Origin: Holophaga sp.
GTDB lineage: Bacteria; Acidobacteriota; Holophagae; Holophagales; Holophagaceae
DNA length: 8,596 bases
Reading direction: 5' to 3'
Assembly: GCA_030691225.1 (NCBI GenBank)
Contig: JAUYES010000160.1
Span: 1-8,596, forward strand
Made by a program: the position numbers and the translations under genes. A model generated the notes under the pieces. The model was given only the letters and a program-made list of their open reading frames with translations, was not told where the DNA came from and did no database searches. How positions within the stretch are numbered: position 1 is the stretch's first letter; each line of letters starts with the position of its first letter. Shown one piece after another: positions 1-6,821 of this stretch.

Positions 1-25
1 TTGGTGCGCCCAGCTGGACTCGAAC
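1..25 (-). repeat. Direct copy of the tRNA-Arg 3' end (att-like)
   Basis: These 25 bases are identical to 148-172, which is the 3' end of tRNA-Arg(UCU): part of the T-loop and T-stem, the 3' acceptor strand, the discriminator and CCA, plus one flanking base. The copy has the same orientation as the tRNA gene. None of the D-arm, anticodon arm or 5' acceptor strand precedes it, so it is a fragment and not a second tRNA. A 3'-terminal tRNA fragment of this size is the usual footprint of tyrosine-recombinase integration into a tRNA gene. Here, however, only 122 bp separate the copies, so it could be a deletion remnant, one of several tandem att sites, or the edge of an element lying left of the window. 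The repeat touches the window edge and may be longer. Confidence 0.75.
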
Positions 26-53
26 GTTGCCGGCTTTCCACTCGCGCCTGACT

Positions 54-86
54 CCACCTCGAAAGCCCACTGGGCTTTCAAGGTGG
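54..86. repeat. Strong imperfect hairpin in the tRNA trailer
   Basis: CCACCT (54-59) and GAAAGCCCA (61-69) pair with TGGGCTTTC (71-79) and AGGTGG (81-86). One mismatch (60/80) and a single central base (70) break a 15-bp stem. No T-tract follows on either strand, so it is not a canonical intrinsic terminator, although it could act as a processing or stability hairpin for the tRNA-Arg transcript read on the minus strand. A loop this small would extrude or re-pair, so the palindrome may matter more as DNA than as RNA. It sits at the centre of the larger 14-127 inverted structure. Confidence 0.7.
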
Positions 87-109
87 GGCGCTCGCGGGCC
101 GGCTGCCCC

Positions 110-127
110 TCGCTGGTTCGAGTCCAG
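110..127. repeat. Inverted 18-bp copy of the tRNA-Arg T-arm
   Basis: Positions 110-127 are the exact reverse complement of 161-178, the T-arm plus two flanking bases of tRNA-Arg(UCU). In a minus-strand precursor this copy lies about 21 nt after the encoded CCA and reads as the antisense of the T-arm. It could pair with the T-arm before the tRNA folds. An 18-bp perfect match at this spacing is far beyond chance and must reflect duplication and inversion. Confidence 0.7.
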
Positions 128-148
128 TGCGAAGGTCTTGGCAATGAT

Positions 149-225
<77 letters not shown>

Positions 226-250
226 CCAGGGGTTAGTTTGGCATGAAGGT

Positions 251-286
251 GGGATGCGTGGGATGGGACAAGCGGGGGGCAGGGGG
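251..286 (+). other. G-quadruplex motif between divergent genes
   Basis: G-runs at 251-253, 260-262, 265-267, 274-279 and 282-286 are separated by loops of 6, 2, 6 and 2 nt. This satisfies the standard rule of four or more runs of at least three G with loops of at most 7. It lies in the 147-bp gap between the minus-strand tRNA-Arg and plus-strand queD, upstream of the candidate queD promoter. The G-rich strand is the plus strand, which is the template strand for tRNA transcription. Whether it folds in vivo is unknown. Confidence 0.55.
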
Positions 287-308
287 CATCCAAGAATTTA
301 CCGATCTT

Positions 309-337
309 TCGAAACCTCTTCGTGGGGGCGGTAGAAT
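309..337 (+). promoter_or_regulatory. Candidate sigma-70 promoter for the queD operon
   Basis: A -10-like TAGAAT (332-337, one mismatch from consensus) sits 17 bp after a weaker -35-like TCGAAA (309-314, four of six). It predicts a start near 344 and a leader of about 29 nt before queD. The location is right for the start of the four-gene run, but hexamer matches alone are weak evidence. Confidence 0.35.
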
Positions 338-372
338 TGCAGGTCCCCCGTGGGGCTTTTTCGTGTGAGCTA

Positions 373-720
373 ATGATTCTTCGCAAAGAATACGGTTTCG
401 AAGCCGCCCATTTCATTTACAACCACCCCGGCAAGTGCCGGAATTTGCACGGGCATAGCTACAAGCTCTTCGTGTGCCTGGAGGGCAAGGTAAACCCTGA
501 AACGGGCATGATCATTGATTTTGACGATCTGTCCAAGGTCGTGATCGAGCAGGTGATCAAACGCCTGGATCATCATTTCCTGAACGATCTGATCCCCCTT
601 TCCACGGCGGAAAACATTTCGGTGTGGATCTGGGAGCAGCTCAAGCCCGAATTGCCGGAGCTTTGCCAGATCGAGGTCTTTGAGACGACTGATAACTGCG
701 TCATCTATCGGGGTGCGTGA
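373..720 (+). CDS. queD: 6-carboxytetrahydropterin synthase QueD
   Basis: QueD is a cytoplasmic enzyme converting 7,8-dihydroneopterin triphosphate to 6-carboxy-tetrahydropterin, the second committed step toward preQ0, queuosine and other deazapurines. The 115-residue product matches family length. Zinc ligands are His13 (EAAH) and His26/His28 in the CxxxHGH signature, whose Cys22 is the catalytic cysteine. Asp66-His67 in DHHFLN and Glu104 in the C-terminal VFETTDN complete the active site. The start is ATG 373 because homology begins at MILRKEYGF; an upstream in-frame ATG at 322 would add 17 residues foreign to the family. The ribosome binding site is weak (TGAG 366-369). The gene opens a tight run and its TGA shares one base with the next ATG. 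A eukaryotic-type pyruvoyl-tetrahydropterin synthase is the alternative, but the short length and CxxxHGH favour QueD. No other queuosine genes are in view. Confidence 0.93.
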   Translation: MILRKEYGFEAAHFIYNHPGKCRNLHGHSYKLFVCLEGKVNPETGMIIDFDDLSKVVIEQVIKRLDHHFLNDLIPLSTAENISVWIWEQLKPELPELCQIEVFETTDNCVIYRGA

Positions 721-1226
721 TGAAATGGGCGTGGGTGGGAGTACCGGCATTGCTGGTCACCACGGGATGTGCGGAGTTAAATCCCGCTCGTGGCTACCAG
801 GAGGCTGCCCGCCAGCTTCGAATCAGCCTGGATCGCGTGGAGCCTTCGCTCCAGATTTCTTTTCCTTTGGAAGAATCCCGCATCGGCATTCGGCTCGTCT
901 TGGGTGCCGAAAATCCAACCTCCGTGCGCTTCAAGGCCACGAGCTTTGCCGGACGAATTTACCTCGATGACGCCACCCAAATTCATTCCGTTGGCCAGGT
1001 AGCCTTCAGCCGGAGCATCGATCTGACACCCAACGGCCGCTCCCAGATGCCCGTGGACCTTGGATTTACCTACCGAGAGCTCAATCAGTCCTGGGGCGCC
1101 ATCAATTCGGCCATCCGAAGCCGCAAGGGCACCTGGCGCCTGGAGGGCAGCCTGCAATTGGAAGCCTTCGGCATCCCCTTCACCTTGCCCGTGCGGGCCA
1201 CCCGAATCACCGGAAACCAGCCATGA
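720..1226 (+). CDS. LEA type 2 / WHy-domain probable lipoprotein
   Basis: The 168-residue product starts with a short basic-hydrophobic segment ending LLVTTGC (Cys17), which looks like a lipoprotein signal, although Thr at -3 of the lipobox is atypical. Residues about 40-160 fit the LEA_2/WHy fold: beta-rich sequence, the conserved NP pair (Asn65-Pro66) after a beta strand, and a closing LEGSLQL...GIPFTLPV strand pair. In bacteria such domains occur in envelope lipoproteins linked to desiccation or stress, but their molecular function is not established. ATG 720 is chosen over the adjacent GTG 717; it overlaps the queD stop by one base, with GGGG at 710-713 as a possible ribosome site. The end overlaps the HAD gene by ATGA. 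It is cotranscribed with queD by position, but no pathway link is evident. Confidence 0.75.
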   Translation: MKWAWVGVPALLVTTGCAELNPARGYQEAARQLRISLDRVEPSLQISFPLEESRIGIRLVLGAENPTSVRFKATSFAGRIYLDDATQIHSVGQVAFSRSIDLTPNGRSQMPVDLGFTYRELNQSWGAINSAIRSRKGTWRLEGSLQLEAFGIPFTLPVRATRITGNQP

Positions 1227-1903
1227 TTCGCGCCGTTGTTTTCGATCTCTGGAACACCTTGGTGCATAGCCGGGGGGGCGATCCCTTTCGCCATCTCTAT
1301 GCCCAAATGACCGAGGCCCAGCGGCCATTTTTTCCTCAATTCAAACGCGATGCCATGGATCAGCCCCATGCAGACGCCCATCAATTTCTGGAGCGCTGGC
1401 GCCCCTGCCTGGAATTTTCGGAAGCCCAATTCCAGGCCATGGCCGATATTTTTCGCCATGCTTTGGAAGAAACGGAATGTTTCCCCGAGGTGGTCAGAGC
1501 GCTGGAAGCCACTCGCAGCGTGGCGCGACTCGGGCTTTTGTCAAATACCCAGAGTTTCGACCTGGGCTTTCTCGAACGCCTGGGAATCACAGACCTCATT
1601 CCCGCCCAGTTTCTGAGCGCCGAGACGGGCTTCCTGAAACCGGAGACCGGGGCCTTCGAATCCGTCCAAAAGAAATTCGGCCTCTTTCCGGGCCAGCTGG
1701 CCATGGTAGGCGACAGCTGGAACGACGACGTGCAGGGCGCGTTGAATGCGGGCTGGACCGTACTTTGGCTCAACCGCGAAGGCCGCCCTCGCCCCGATCT
1801 TGACCCCGATTCCGAACTCGTTGAGATCGCGGATCTATCCCAGGTCCCCAGCGTAATTGAGCAGTTACAGGCCGGAGCTCGGTGCAGTACCTGCCTTGGC
1901 TGA
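1223..1903 (+). CDS. HAD-superfamily hydrolase (subfamily IA-like)
   Basis: This 226-residue protein has a Rossmann-type HAD core with an alpha-helical cap (residues about 18-95). Motif I is FDLWNTLV with nucleophile Asp8. Motif II is LLSNT (Ser107). Motif III is Lys139 in GFLKPETG. Motif IV is GDSWNDDVQGA, with Asp164 and Asp168/Asp169 binding Mg. The second acid of motif I, normally Asp at +2 in phosphatases, is Trp10. The same position is non-Asp in haloacid dehalogenases and some other HAD proteins, so the reaction cannot be assigned. The ATG at 1223 overlaps the preceding TGA by four bases, implying translational coupling. The C-terminal tail (GARCSTCLG) contains two cysteines and no recognised domain. 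The substrate is unknown; phosphoglycolate-type phosphatase or a dehalogenase-like role are possibilities. Confidence 0.85.
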   Translation: MIRAVVFDLWNTLVHSRGGDPFRHLYAQMTEAQRPFFPQFKRDAMDQPHADAHQFLERWRPCLEFSEAQFQAMADIFRHALEETECFPEVVRALEATRSVARLGLLSNTQSFDLGFLERLGITDLIPAQFLSAETGFLKPETGAFESVQKKFGLFPGQLAMVGDSWNDDVQGALNAGWTVLWLNREGRPRPDLDPDSELVEIADLSQVPSVIEQLQAGARCSTCLG

Positions 1904-1923
1904 GCCTGCGTTATCATGCAGGC
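1904..1923 (+). repeat. Small inverted repeat upstream of frr
   Basis: GCCTGC (1904-1909) and GCAGGC (1918-1923) form a 6-bp stem with an 8-base loop directly after the HAD stop codon. No T-tract follows, so transcription probably continues into frr. TATCAT (1912-1917) inside the loop resembles a -10 box but no matching -35 is found at the right distance. Confidence 0.35.
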
Positions 1924-1962
1924 ACACCGCTAATCGCACTACGCGCACGCCAAGGAGCCACC

Positions 1963-2535
1963 ATGACTGCAACGGTTGAAACGATCATCAACGAAGCCAA
2001 GAAGCGCATGAAGTCCTCCATTGAAACACTGCGGAAGGAACTCGCCACCGTGCGCACCGGTCGGGCCAATGCTTCGATCCTAGACACCATCCAGGTGGAA
2101 TATTACGGCTCGCATATGCCCCTGAACCAAATCGCGGGAATCAGCGTGCCCGAGCCCTCGCTTTTGGTGATCCAGCCCTTCGACAAGGGCGCCATGAAGG
2201 CCATCGAGACCGCCATTCTAAAAAGTGAATTGGGCCTGAACCCCGGCAATGATGGCAACGTGATTCGCCTGCCCATCCCCGCCCTCACAGAAGAGCGCCG
2301 CAAGGAACTCACCAAGGTGGTCAACCGCATGGGCGAAGAAATCAAGACCGCCGTGCGCAACGTCCGCCGCGACGCCAACGACGACATCAAGAAGCTCGAA
2401 AAGAACAAGGATGCCCACCTGAGCGAAGACTCCGCCAAGACCGCGCTCGACGATATCCAGAAGCTCACGGACCAGATCATCAAGGAAGTCGAAGAGACCG
2501 TGAAGCATAAGGATGCTGAAATTTTGAAGGTCTGA
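1963..2535 (+). CDS. frr: Ribosome recycling factor
   Basis: RRF works with EF-G to split post-termination ribosomes into subunits. The 190-residue product is close to the usual 185. The N-terminal helix carries the family pattern LRKELATVRTGRAN with the conserved Arg-Thr-Gly-Arg stretch. Domain II follows (IQVEYYGSHMPLNQIAGISVPEPSLLVIQPFD), then the long helical return with IPALTEERRKEL and NVRRDAND. The start at ATG 1963 is set by a good Shine-Dalgarno AAGGAG (1952-1957) and by where homology begins; an earlier in-frame ATG at 1882 lies within the HAD gene. It sits 59 bp after the HAD gene and is followed by a strong terminator. In many bacteria frr follows pyrH; that is not so here. Confidence 0.98.
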   Translation: MTATVETIINEAKKRMKSSIETLRKELATVRTGRANASILDTIQVEYYGSHMPLNQIAGISVPEPSLLVIQPFDKGAMKAIETAILKSELGLNPGNDGNVIRLPIPALTEERRKELTKVVNRMGEEIKTAVRNVRRDANDDIKKLEKNKDAHLSEDSAKTALDDIQKLTDQIIKEVEETVKHKDAEILKV

Positions 2536-2550
2536 ACCCCGCGATTTTTC

Positions 2551-2589
2551 AACAAAAAACCAGGCTGATTTTGAGCCTAGTTTTTTGTT
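2551..2589. terminator. Bidirectional intrinsic terminator after frr
   Basis: AACAAAAAAC (2551-2560) pairs with GTTTTTTGTT (2580-2589). After one mismatch, AGGCT (2562-2566) pairs with AGCCT (2574-2578) around a 7-base loop. The run of T on the right arm and the run of A on the left arm give a U-tract in either direction. It starts 15 bp after the frr stop and clearly ends the queD-frr run. It may also stop minus-strand transcripts reading out of purL, whose stop lies about 295 bp away. Confidence 0.85.
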
Positions 2590-2628
2590 TGGGCTTAACG
2601 AATCTGCGGTTCCGTTCCATCGAAAAGA

Positions 2629-2829
2629 TGAAACGCCAAGATGCGAAGGCGCCAAGAAAAACCTTCAAGGCCGGTGCGAAAGATCGCCGGATCCCGCTCC
2701 TAAGAAGGCGGACTTCCGTCCGAAAATGCGACGTGGGGACACTTGGAAGAATTCACTGCTTTTGCTTTTCTTGGCGAAGGCGCGCAGCGCCGCCTGGCGT
2801 CTTGGCGGTAGATCGGTTTTTTCGCCAAG
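2629..2829. repeat. CGCCAAG compound intergenic repeat
   Basis: The heptamer CGCCAAG occurs at 2634-2640, 2650-2656 and 2823-2829, and its complement CTTGGCG at 2770-2776 and 2801-2807, all within about 200 bp. The flanks pair further: CGCCAAGAAAA (2650-2660) with TTTTCTTGGCG (2766-2776), and CGCCAAGATG (2634-2643) with CGTCTTGGCG (2798-2807) at nine of ten. A small hairpin GGCGC/GCGCC (2779-2791) and another CGGAC/GTCCG (2709-2722) lie inside. The layout matches the dispersed intergenic inverted repeats seen in many GC-rich genomes, which often yield spurious reading frames. No gene is supported between 2590 and 2884. Confidence 0.6.
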
Positions 2830-2884
2830 TCGAAGCCCCGCAAAAGCAGGCCTCCACTACGGTCTCCGAAAATACGTGAGGGCT

Positions 2885-5800
2885 TTACCGAAAGTAGGCG
2901 ACGCCCGCTTCGAAAATATGCTGATCCTTATCACCGGGGGCGTTGCACCAATTGTGTGGGGTGTAGCGCTCGGGGTGGGCCATCTTGCCGAAGACGCGAC
3001 CATCGGGGCTGGTGAGGCCTTCGATGGCCAGGGCGCTGCCGTTGGGGTTGTATTCGATATCCAGAGTCGGCTGACCCGTTGGATCAACGTATTGCGTCGC
3101 CACTTGACCACTGGCCAGCAACTGCCTCAATAGCGCGTCGGGCCCCACGATGCGCCCTTCCCCATGGGCGATGGCCACGGTATGCGTGTCGCCGGGCTTC
3201 ACTAAACTGAGCCACGGACTCCGGTTGGAAGTGACCCGGGTGGTGGCCACGCGACTCATGTAGCGCAGGCTGTTGAAGGTAAGGGTGGGATCTTCGGGAT
3301 GCTGCTCGCGAATTTCACCGTAGGGCACGAGGCCGAGCTTGATCAGGGCCTGGAAGCCATTGCAGATGCCGCAGACCAGGCCATCGCGCTGTTTCAGCAA
3401 TTCGTGAACGGCATCCTTCACGCGGGGCGCCCGGTAGGCGGCGGCGATGAACTTGCCGGAACCTTCGGGCTCATCGCCCGAGCTAAAGCCGCCGGGAATC
3501 ATCACGATCTGGCTGCGCTGAATCGCCGTGGCCATGGCGTCCAGGCTTTCCTCCACCGCCTTGGGATCGAGGTTGCGGAAGACCACGGTTTCGACCTCGG
3601 CACCGGCTTCGCGAAAGCGGGCTTCCAAGTCGTACTCGCAGTTCGAACCCGGGAAGGCGGTGATGACCACGCGCGGTTTGGCCACCTTGATGGCCGGGGC
3701 GCGGCGCTCCGTGGCGTCAAAGGGCGCGAAGGGCGGCAGGGTCGCGGCAGGCTCCGCATCATCCAAACGTGTAGGGAAGACGTGTTCCAGGCGGTTTTCC
3801 CAGGCGGCCTGAAGCTCGGCCAGAGCCAAGCGCTGGCCGCCCACGTGAATGGCGGTTTCCTCCAGCGTGGTGCCCAGGGCGGTCCAGGCCAGACCCTCCA
3901 GGCAATGGGCCGGATCGGTATCGAGTTCCAACACAAAGGCGCCGGGGCGAGGCGTGAACCAGAAGGCAGGATCCTTCCGCGTGAGCGCCAGTCCCACTTC
4001 GTTGCCAAAGGCCATGATGGAAAGGGCGGCGGCGAGGCCATCCATACCCACTACCTTGGCGGCCTTTACGCGGCCCGCCTTCACGAGATTGGAAATGCGT
4101 TCATAGGTAGCGTGCAGTTTTTCCCATTCCGGCAATTCCTCGGCGGTGCGGGGTAATTCCACGAGCACAACCGAATGTTTGAAGCCCTTGAATTCGGGGC
4201 TGATTACTTGCTCGGCTTGCACCACATCCACCGCAAAGGCCACCAGCGTGGGTGGCACATCGAGATCCTTGAAGGTGCCGGACATGCTGTCCTTGCCACC
4301 GATGGCGGGGGTTTCCATGGCCATCTCGGCGTGCAGCGCGCCCAGTAGCGCGGCCAGCGGCTGACCCCAGCGATCCGCATCGCCCATGGGTTTGCCGAAA
4401 TATTCCTGAAGCGTGAAGCGCAGCTTGTGATGATCGCCGCCCACGGCCACCAGCTTGGCGGCGGCCTGCACATGGGCCCACACGGCACCGTGGAAGGGCG
4501 ACCAGCGGGAAATGGCCGGGAAGAAGCCATGACTCATGGCACTGGCACTGGTGGTGGAACCACCTTGTACCGGGAATTTCGCGACCATGGCCTCCGACGG
4601 CGTGCGGCGTGTGCGGCCGCCGTAGGGCAGCAGCACCGTGCCCGCACCGATGGTGCAATCAAATTTTTCGGTGAGGCCGCGCTGAGAGCAGGTGTTGAGA
4701 TCCGCCAACTGCTTGAGCCAACGATCCCGGATCTCCGATTCCGCCACGCTGGACGTGCGAAGGGGATTGCCTGCGGGCACAGGAGCCGTGACACGAGCCT
4801 GAGTGAACTGAGCGGCGCCATTGGAATCGATGAAGGCGCGGGAAAGATCAACGATGGTCTGGCCCCGCCACGTCATGCGCAGGCGCGGCTCGGCGGTCAC
4901 TTCGGCCACGAGATTGGCTTCCAGATTCTCGGCATTGGCCAGGCGAATCACCTCGGCGGCATCCGCGGGGGCCACGACCACCGCCATGCGTTCCTGGCTT
5001 TCGGCGATGGCGAGTTCGGTACCGTTCAGGCCATCGTATTTCTTAGGGACCACATCGAGGTTGATCTTCAGACCCTCGGCCAATTCCCCAATGGCCACCG
5101 ACACGCCGCCGGCGCCAAAGTCGTTGCACTTTTTCACGAGCTGCGAGAACTCAGCCTTGCGGAATAGGCGCTGCAGCTTGCGCTCCATGGGCGCGTCGCC
5201 CTTCTGCACTTCCGCACCACAGGTATCGATACTGTCTTCGGTGTGGCTCTTGGAACTGCCCGTGGCGCCACCGACGCCATCACGACCCGTGCGCCCTCCC
5301 ACCAGGATGATCACATCACCCGTCACAGGCTCTTCGCGACGGACCTGGGCGCGAGGCACTGCGCCGACAACGGCGCCGATCTCCATGCGCTTGGCCACGT
5401 AACCGGGATCGTAGACTTCCACCACCTGGCCCGTGCAAAGGCCAATCTGATTGCCGTAGCTGGAGAAACCGTTGGCAGCTTCGGTGGTGATCTTGCGCTG
5501 AGGCAGCTTGCCGGGAATGGTATCCGCCACCGGCACCGTGGGATCGCCCGAACCCGTCACGCGCATGGACTGGTAGACATAGGCGCGACCACTCAAGGGA
5601 TCGCGGATGGCGCCGCCCAAACACGTCGCGGCACCGCCGAAGGGTTCGATCTCCGTGGGGTGATTGTGGGTCTCGTTCTTGAACATCAACAGCCATTCCT
5701 CACGCCGCACATCCTGTGCGGCGCCCTCCGGGTGGTGCTGCGCGCCATGGCCCCCCGCTCCTGCTCCGGCCTCTTTTCCCGTGGGTATGACATCGATGTC

Positions 5801-6727
5801 CACGATCACGGAGCAGGCGTTGATCTCGCTGGTGACTTCCTGATCATCCAACTTGCCAGCCTTGCGCAACGCGCGGGCGGGCAGCAGGGCGATATCCATC
5901 AGACACTCGGGCTTTTCCTTCAGCCGCGCGCCGAAGACTTCCTGACGCAGCTTTTGGTAGTCCGCGTAGGTGGTTGCGGCGGTGGCGGTGAAGGGGCTGG
6001 GTTCCACCGAAACCTTGGTCAATTCCGTGAGGAAGGTGGTGTGACGGCAATGGTCGGACCAATACGTATCCAGCATGCGCAGTTCGGTTTCGGAGGGATC
6101 GCGCCGCTCCTCATCCCGGAAATAGGCCTGGGTGTGCTGAAGATCGGCCAGGGTCATGGCCATGCCGTGCTCGGCCTGAATCGCAAGCAACCCCGCTTCA
6201 TCGGCGGTCGTGAAACCCGCTAGCACGGGCACATCGGCCGGGGCGGGCAAGGCCGGATTCAAGGTCACAGGCTTGGTGGACGCAGCGAGGCGGCTATCCA
6301 CGGGATTGACGAGGTAGGCCTTGGCGCGCGCGACATCCTCTGCCGCCACGGCGCCCTTCAGCACGTAGACCCGCGCACAGGCCACCGTGGGGCGAGCGCC
6401 GTGACTCAGCAATTGCAGGCACTGGGCGGCACTATCGGCCCTCTGATCATACTGGCCAGGCAGGTATTCCACGGCAAAGGCGGTTTCCTGCGCCTCCAGA
6501 GGCAGAGTTTCTTCATGCACTTCATCGAGGGGCGGCTCGGCGAACACCGTCCAGCGCGCGGTGTCCATCTCGGGCTCACCCAGGCCTTCCACGTCGTAGC
6601 GAATGACCAACCGCAGGGACTCCAGTGCTTTCAGCCCCAGGTTTTCCCGGAGATCATGCAGGATATGGCGCGCCTCCACGGCGAACTCGGATTTTTTTTC
6701 GACGAAGATTCGGCGGATATGCGACAT
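2885..6727 (-). CDS. purL: Phosphoribosylformylglycinamidine synthase, single chain
   Basis: FGAM synthase performs the ATP- and glutamine-dependent amidation of FGAR in de novo purine synthesis. The 1280-residue chain fuses the PurS-like N-terminus (RRIFVEKK...ALESLRLVIRYDVEGL, about 1-150), linker with SDHCRH (224-229), two AIRS-like halves and a class I glutaminase. Landmarks are NETHNHPTEIEPFGG (351-365), GGRTGRDGVGGATGSSK (477-493), NDFGAGGVSVAIGE (535-548) and GGKDSMSG (810-817). The glutaminase (from about 1018) has nucleophile Cys1122 in CGICNGFQ with His1251 and Glu1253 in AHPER. The N-terminus and motifs fit the 'clade II' single-chain type (Clostridia/Bacteroidetes-like), not the E. 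coli type. ATG 6727 is chosen for AGAAGGA about 7 nt upstream and because homology begins there; an in-frame ATG at 6787 would add 20 unrelated residues. Residues about 314-341 are an unusual Gly/Ala/His/Gln-rich insertion. It is convergent with frr and divergent from the transporter. Confidence 0.97.
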   Translation of the reverse strand: MSHIRRIFVEKKSEFAVEARHILHDLRENLGLKALESLRLVIRYDVEGLGEPEMDTARWTVFAEPPLDEVHEETLPLEAQETAFAVEYLPGQYDQRADSAAQCLQLLSHGARPTVACARVYVLKGAVAAEDVARAKAYLVNPVDSRLAASTKPVTLNPALPAPADVPVLAGFTTADEAGLLAIQAEHGMAMTLADLQHTQAYFRDEERRDPSETELRMLDTYWSDHCRHTTFLTELTKVSVEPSPFTATAATTYADYQKLRQEVFGARLKEKPECLMDIALLPARALRKAGKLDDQEVTSEINACSVIVDIDVIPTGKEAGAGAGGHGAQHHPEGAAQDVRREEWLLMFKNETHNHPTEIEPFGGAATCLGGAIRDPLSGRAYVYQSMRVTGSGDPTVPVADTIPGKLPQRKITTEAANGFSSYGNQIGLCTGQVVEVYDPGYVAKRMEIGAVVGAVPRAQVRREEPVTGDVIILVGGRTGRDGVGGATGSSKSHTEDSIDTCGAEVQKGDAPMERKLQRLFRKAEFSQLVKKCNDFGAGGVSVAIGELAEGLKINLDVVPKKYDGLNGTELAIAESQERMAVVVAPADAAEVIRLANAENLEANLVAEVTAEPRLRMTWRGQTIVDLSRAFIDSNGAAQFTQARVTAPVPAGNPLRTSSVAESEIRDRWLKQLADLNTCSQRGLTEKFDCTIGAGTVLLPYGGRTRRTPSEAMVAKFPVQGGSTTSASAMSHGFFPAISRWSPFHGAVWAHVQAAAKLVAVGGDHHKLRFTLQEYFGKPMGDADRWGQPLAALLGALHAEMAMETPAIGGKDSMSGTFKDLDVPPTLVAFAVDVVQAEQVISPEFKGFKHSVVLVELPRTAEELPEWEKLHATYERISNLVKAGRVKAAKVVGMDGLAAALSIMAFGNEVGLALTRKDPAFWFTPRPGAFVLELDTDPAHCLEGLAWTALGTTLEETAIHVGGQRLALAELQAAWENRLEHVFPTRLDDAEPAATLPPFAPFDATERRAPAIKVAKPRVVITAFPGSNCEYDLEARFREAGAEVETVVFRNLDPKAVEESLDAMATAIQRSQIVMIPGGFSSGDEPEGSGKFIAAAYRAPRVKDAVHELLKQRDGLVCGICNGFQALIKLGLVPYGEIREQHPEDPTLTFNSLRYMSRVATTRVTSNRSPWLSLVKPGDTHTVAIAHGEGRIVGPDALLRQLLASGQVATQYVDPTGQPTLDIEYNPNGSALAIEGLTSPDGRVFGKMAHPERYTPHNWCNAPGDKDQHIFEAGVAYFR
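5703..5723. repeat. 8-bp inverted repeat at the PurL insertion edge
   Basis: CGCCGCAC (5703-5710) and GTGCGGCG (5716-5723) are exact reverse complements with a 5-base loop. They lie within purL and encode residues around 336-342, the C-terminal edge of the low-complexity insertion. It may be a remnant of the event that created the insertion, or chance in GC-rich coding DNA. Confidence 0.45.
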
Positions 6728-6782
6728 GAAAGGTCCTTCTAGAAGATGGAACGGCCGCACGGCGGAGCTTGGTTCCACCTCC

Positions 6783-6788
6783 ATCATA
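6783..6788 (-). promoter_or_regulatory. purL: Candidate -10 box for purL
   Basis: Read on the minus strand this is TATGAT, five of six to the sigma-70 -10 consensus, about 55 nt upstream of the purL start. No good -35 hexamer is visible at 16-18 bp. Just upstream is an inverted repeat CTGGG/CCCAG (6790-6794 and 6802-6806), which could be an operator or chance. Confidence 0.25.
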
Positions 6789-6821
6789 ACTGGGCCAAGG
6801 ACCCAGCCGTTCTCGATCCGT

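Larger units (their letters stand above)
14..127. repeat. Large imperfect inverted repeat with T-arm ends
   Basis: The outer arms are CTGGACTCGAAC (14-25) and its exact reverse complement GTTCGAGTCCAG (116-127), both derived from the tRNA-Arg T-arm. Their symmetry axis (70.5) nearly coincides with that of the inner hairpin 54-86 (axis 70). Partial symmetry exists in between, with GCCGGC-like blocks on both sides. The whole 114-bp segment is therefore one nested palindrome between the direct-repeat tRNA fragment and the intact tRNA gene. No function is recognised. Confidence 0.6.

Noticed and set aside
343..361. Terminator-like CCCC/GGGG followed by T-run before queD
   Set aside because: The stem is only four pairs with a 3-base loop; too weak to call an attenuator or terminator.
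777..1328. Minus-strand frame of 183 codons over the lipoprotein gene
   Set aside because: It is opposite a frame with LEA/WHy features and tight translational overlaps on both sides; low-complexity composition.
2830..2884. Possible terminator directly after purL on the minus strand
   Set aside because: A five-pair bulged hairpin without a U-tract. The strong bidirectional terminator at 2551-2589 is the better candidate.
2571..3133. Plus-strand frames between frr and into the purL 3' end
   Set aside because: They translate the terminator and the CGCCAAG repeat and then run antisense to conserved purL. No protein family signal is visible.
3299..4156. Long plus-strand frame of 285 codons inside purL
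   Set aside because: It is antisense to the conserved purL C-terminal regions; long shadow frames are common in GC-rich DNA.
5243..6223. Long plus-strand frame of 326 codons inside purL
   Set aside because: It is antisense to the FGAM synthase core, Gly/His-rich without a recognisable fold, and is a codon-bias shadow.
6728..6787. Upstream in-frame ATG extending PurL by 20 residues
   Set aside because: The extra residues do not match the family, and the ATG at 6727 has a proper Shine-Dalgarno.
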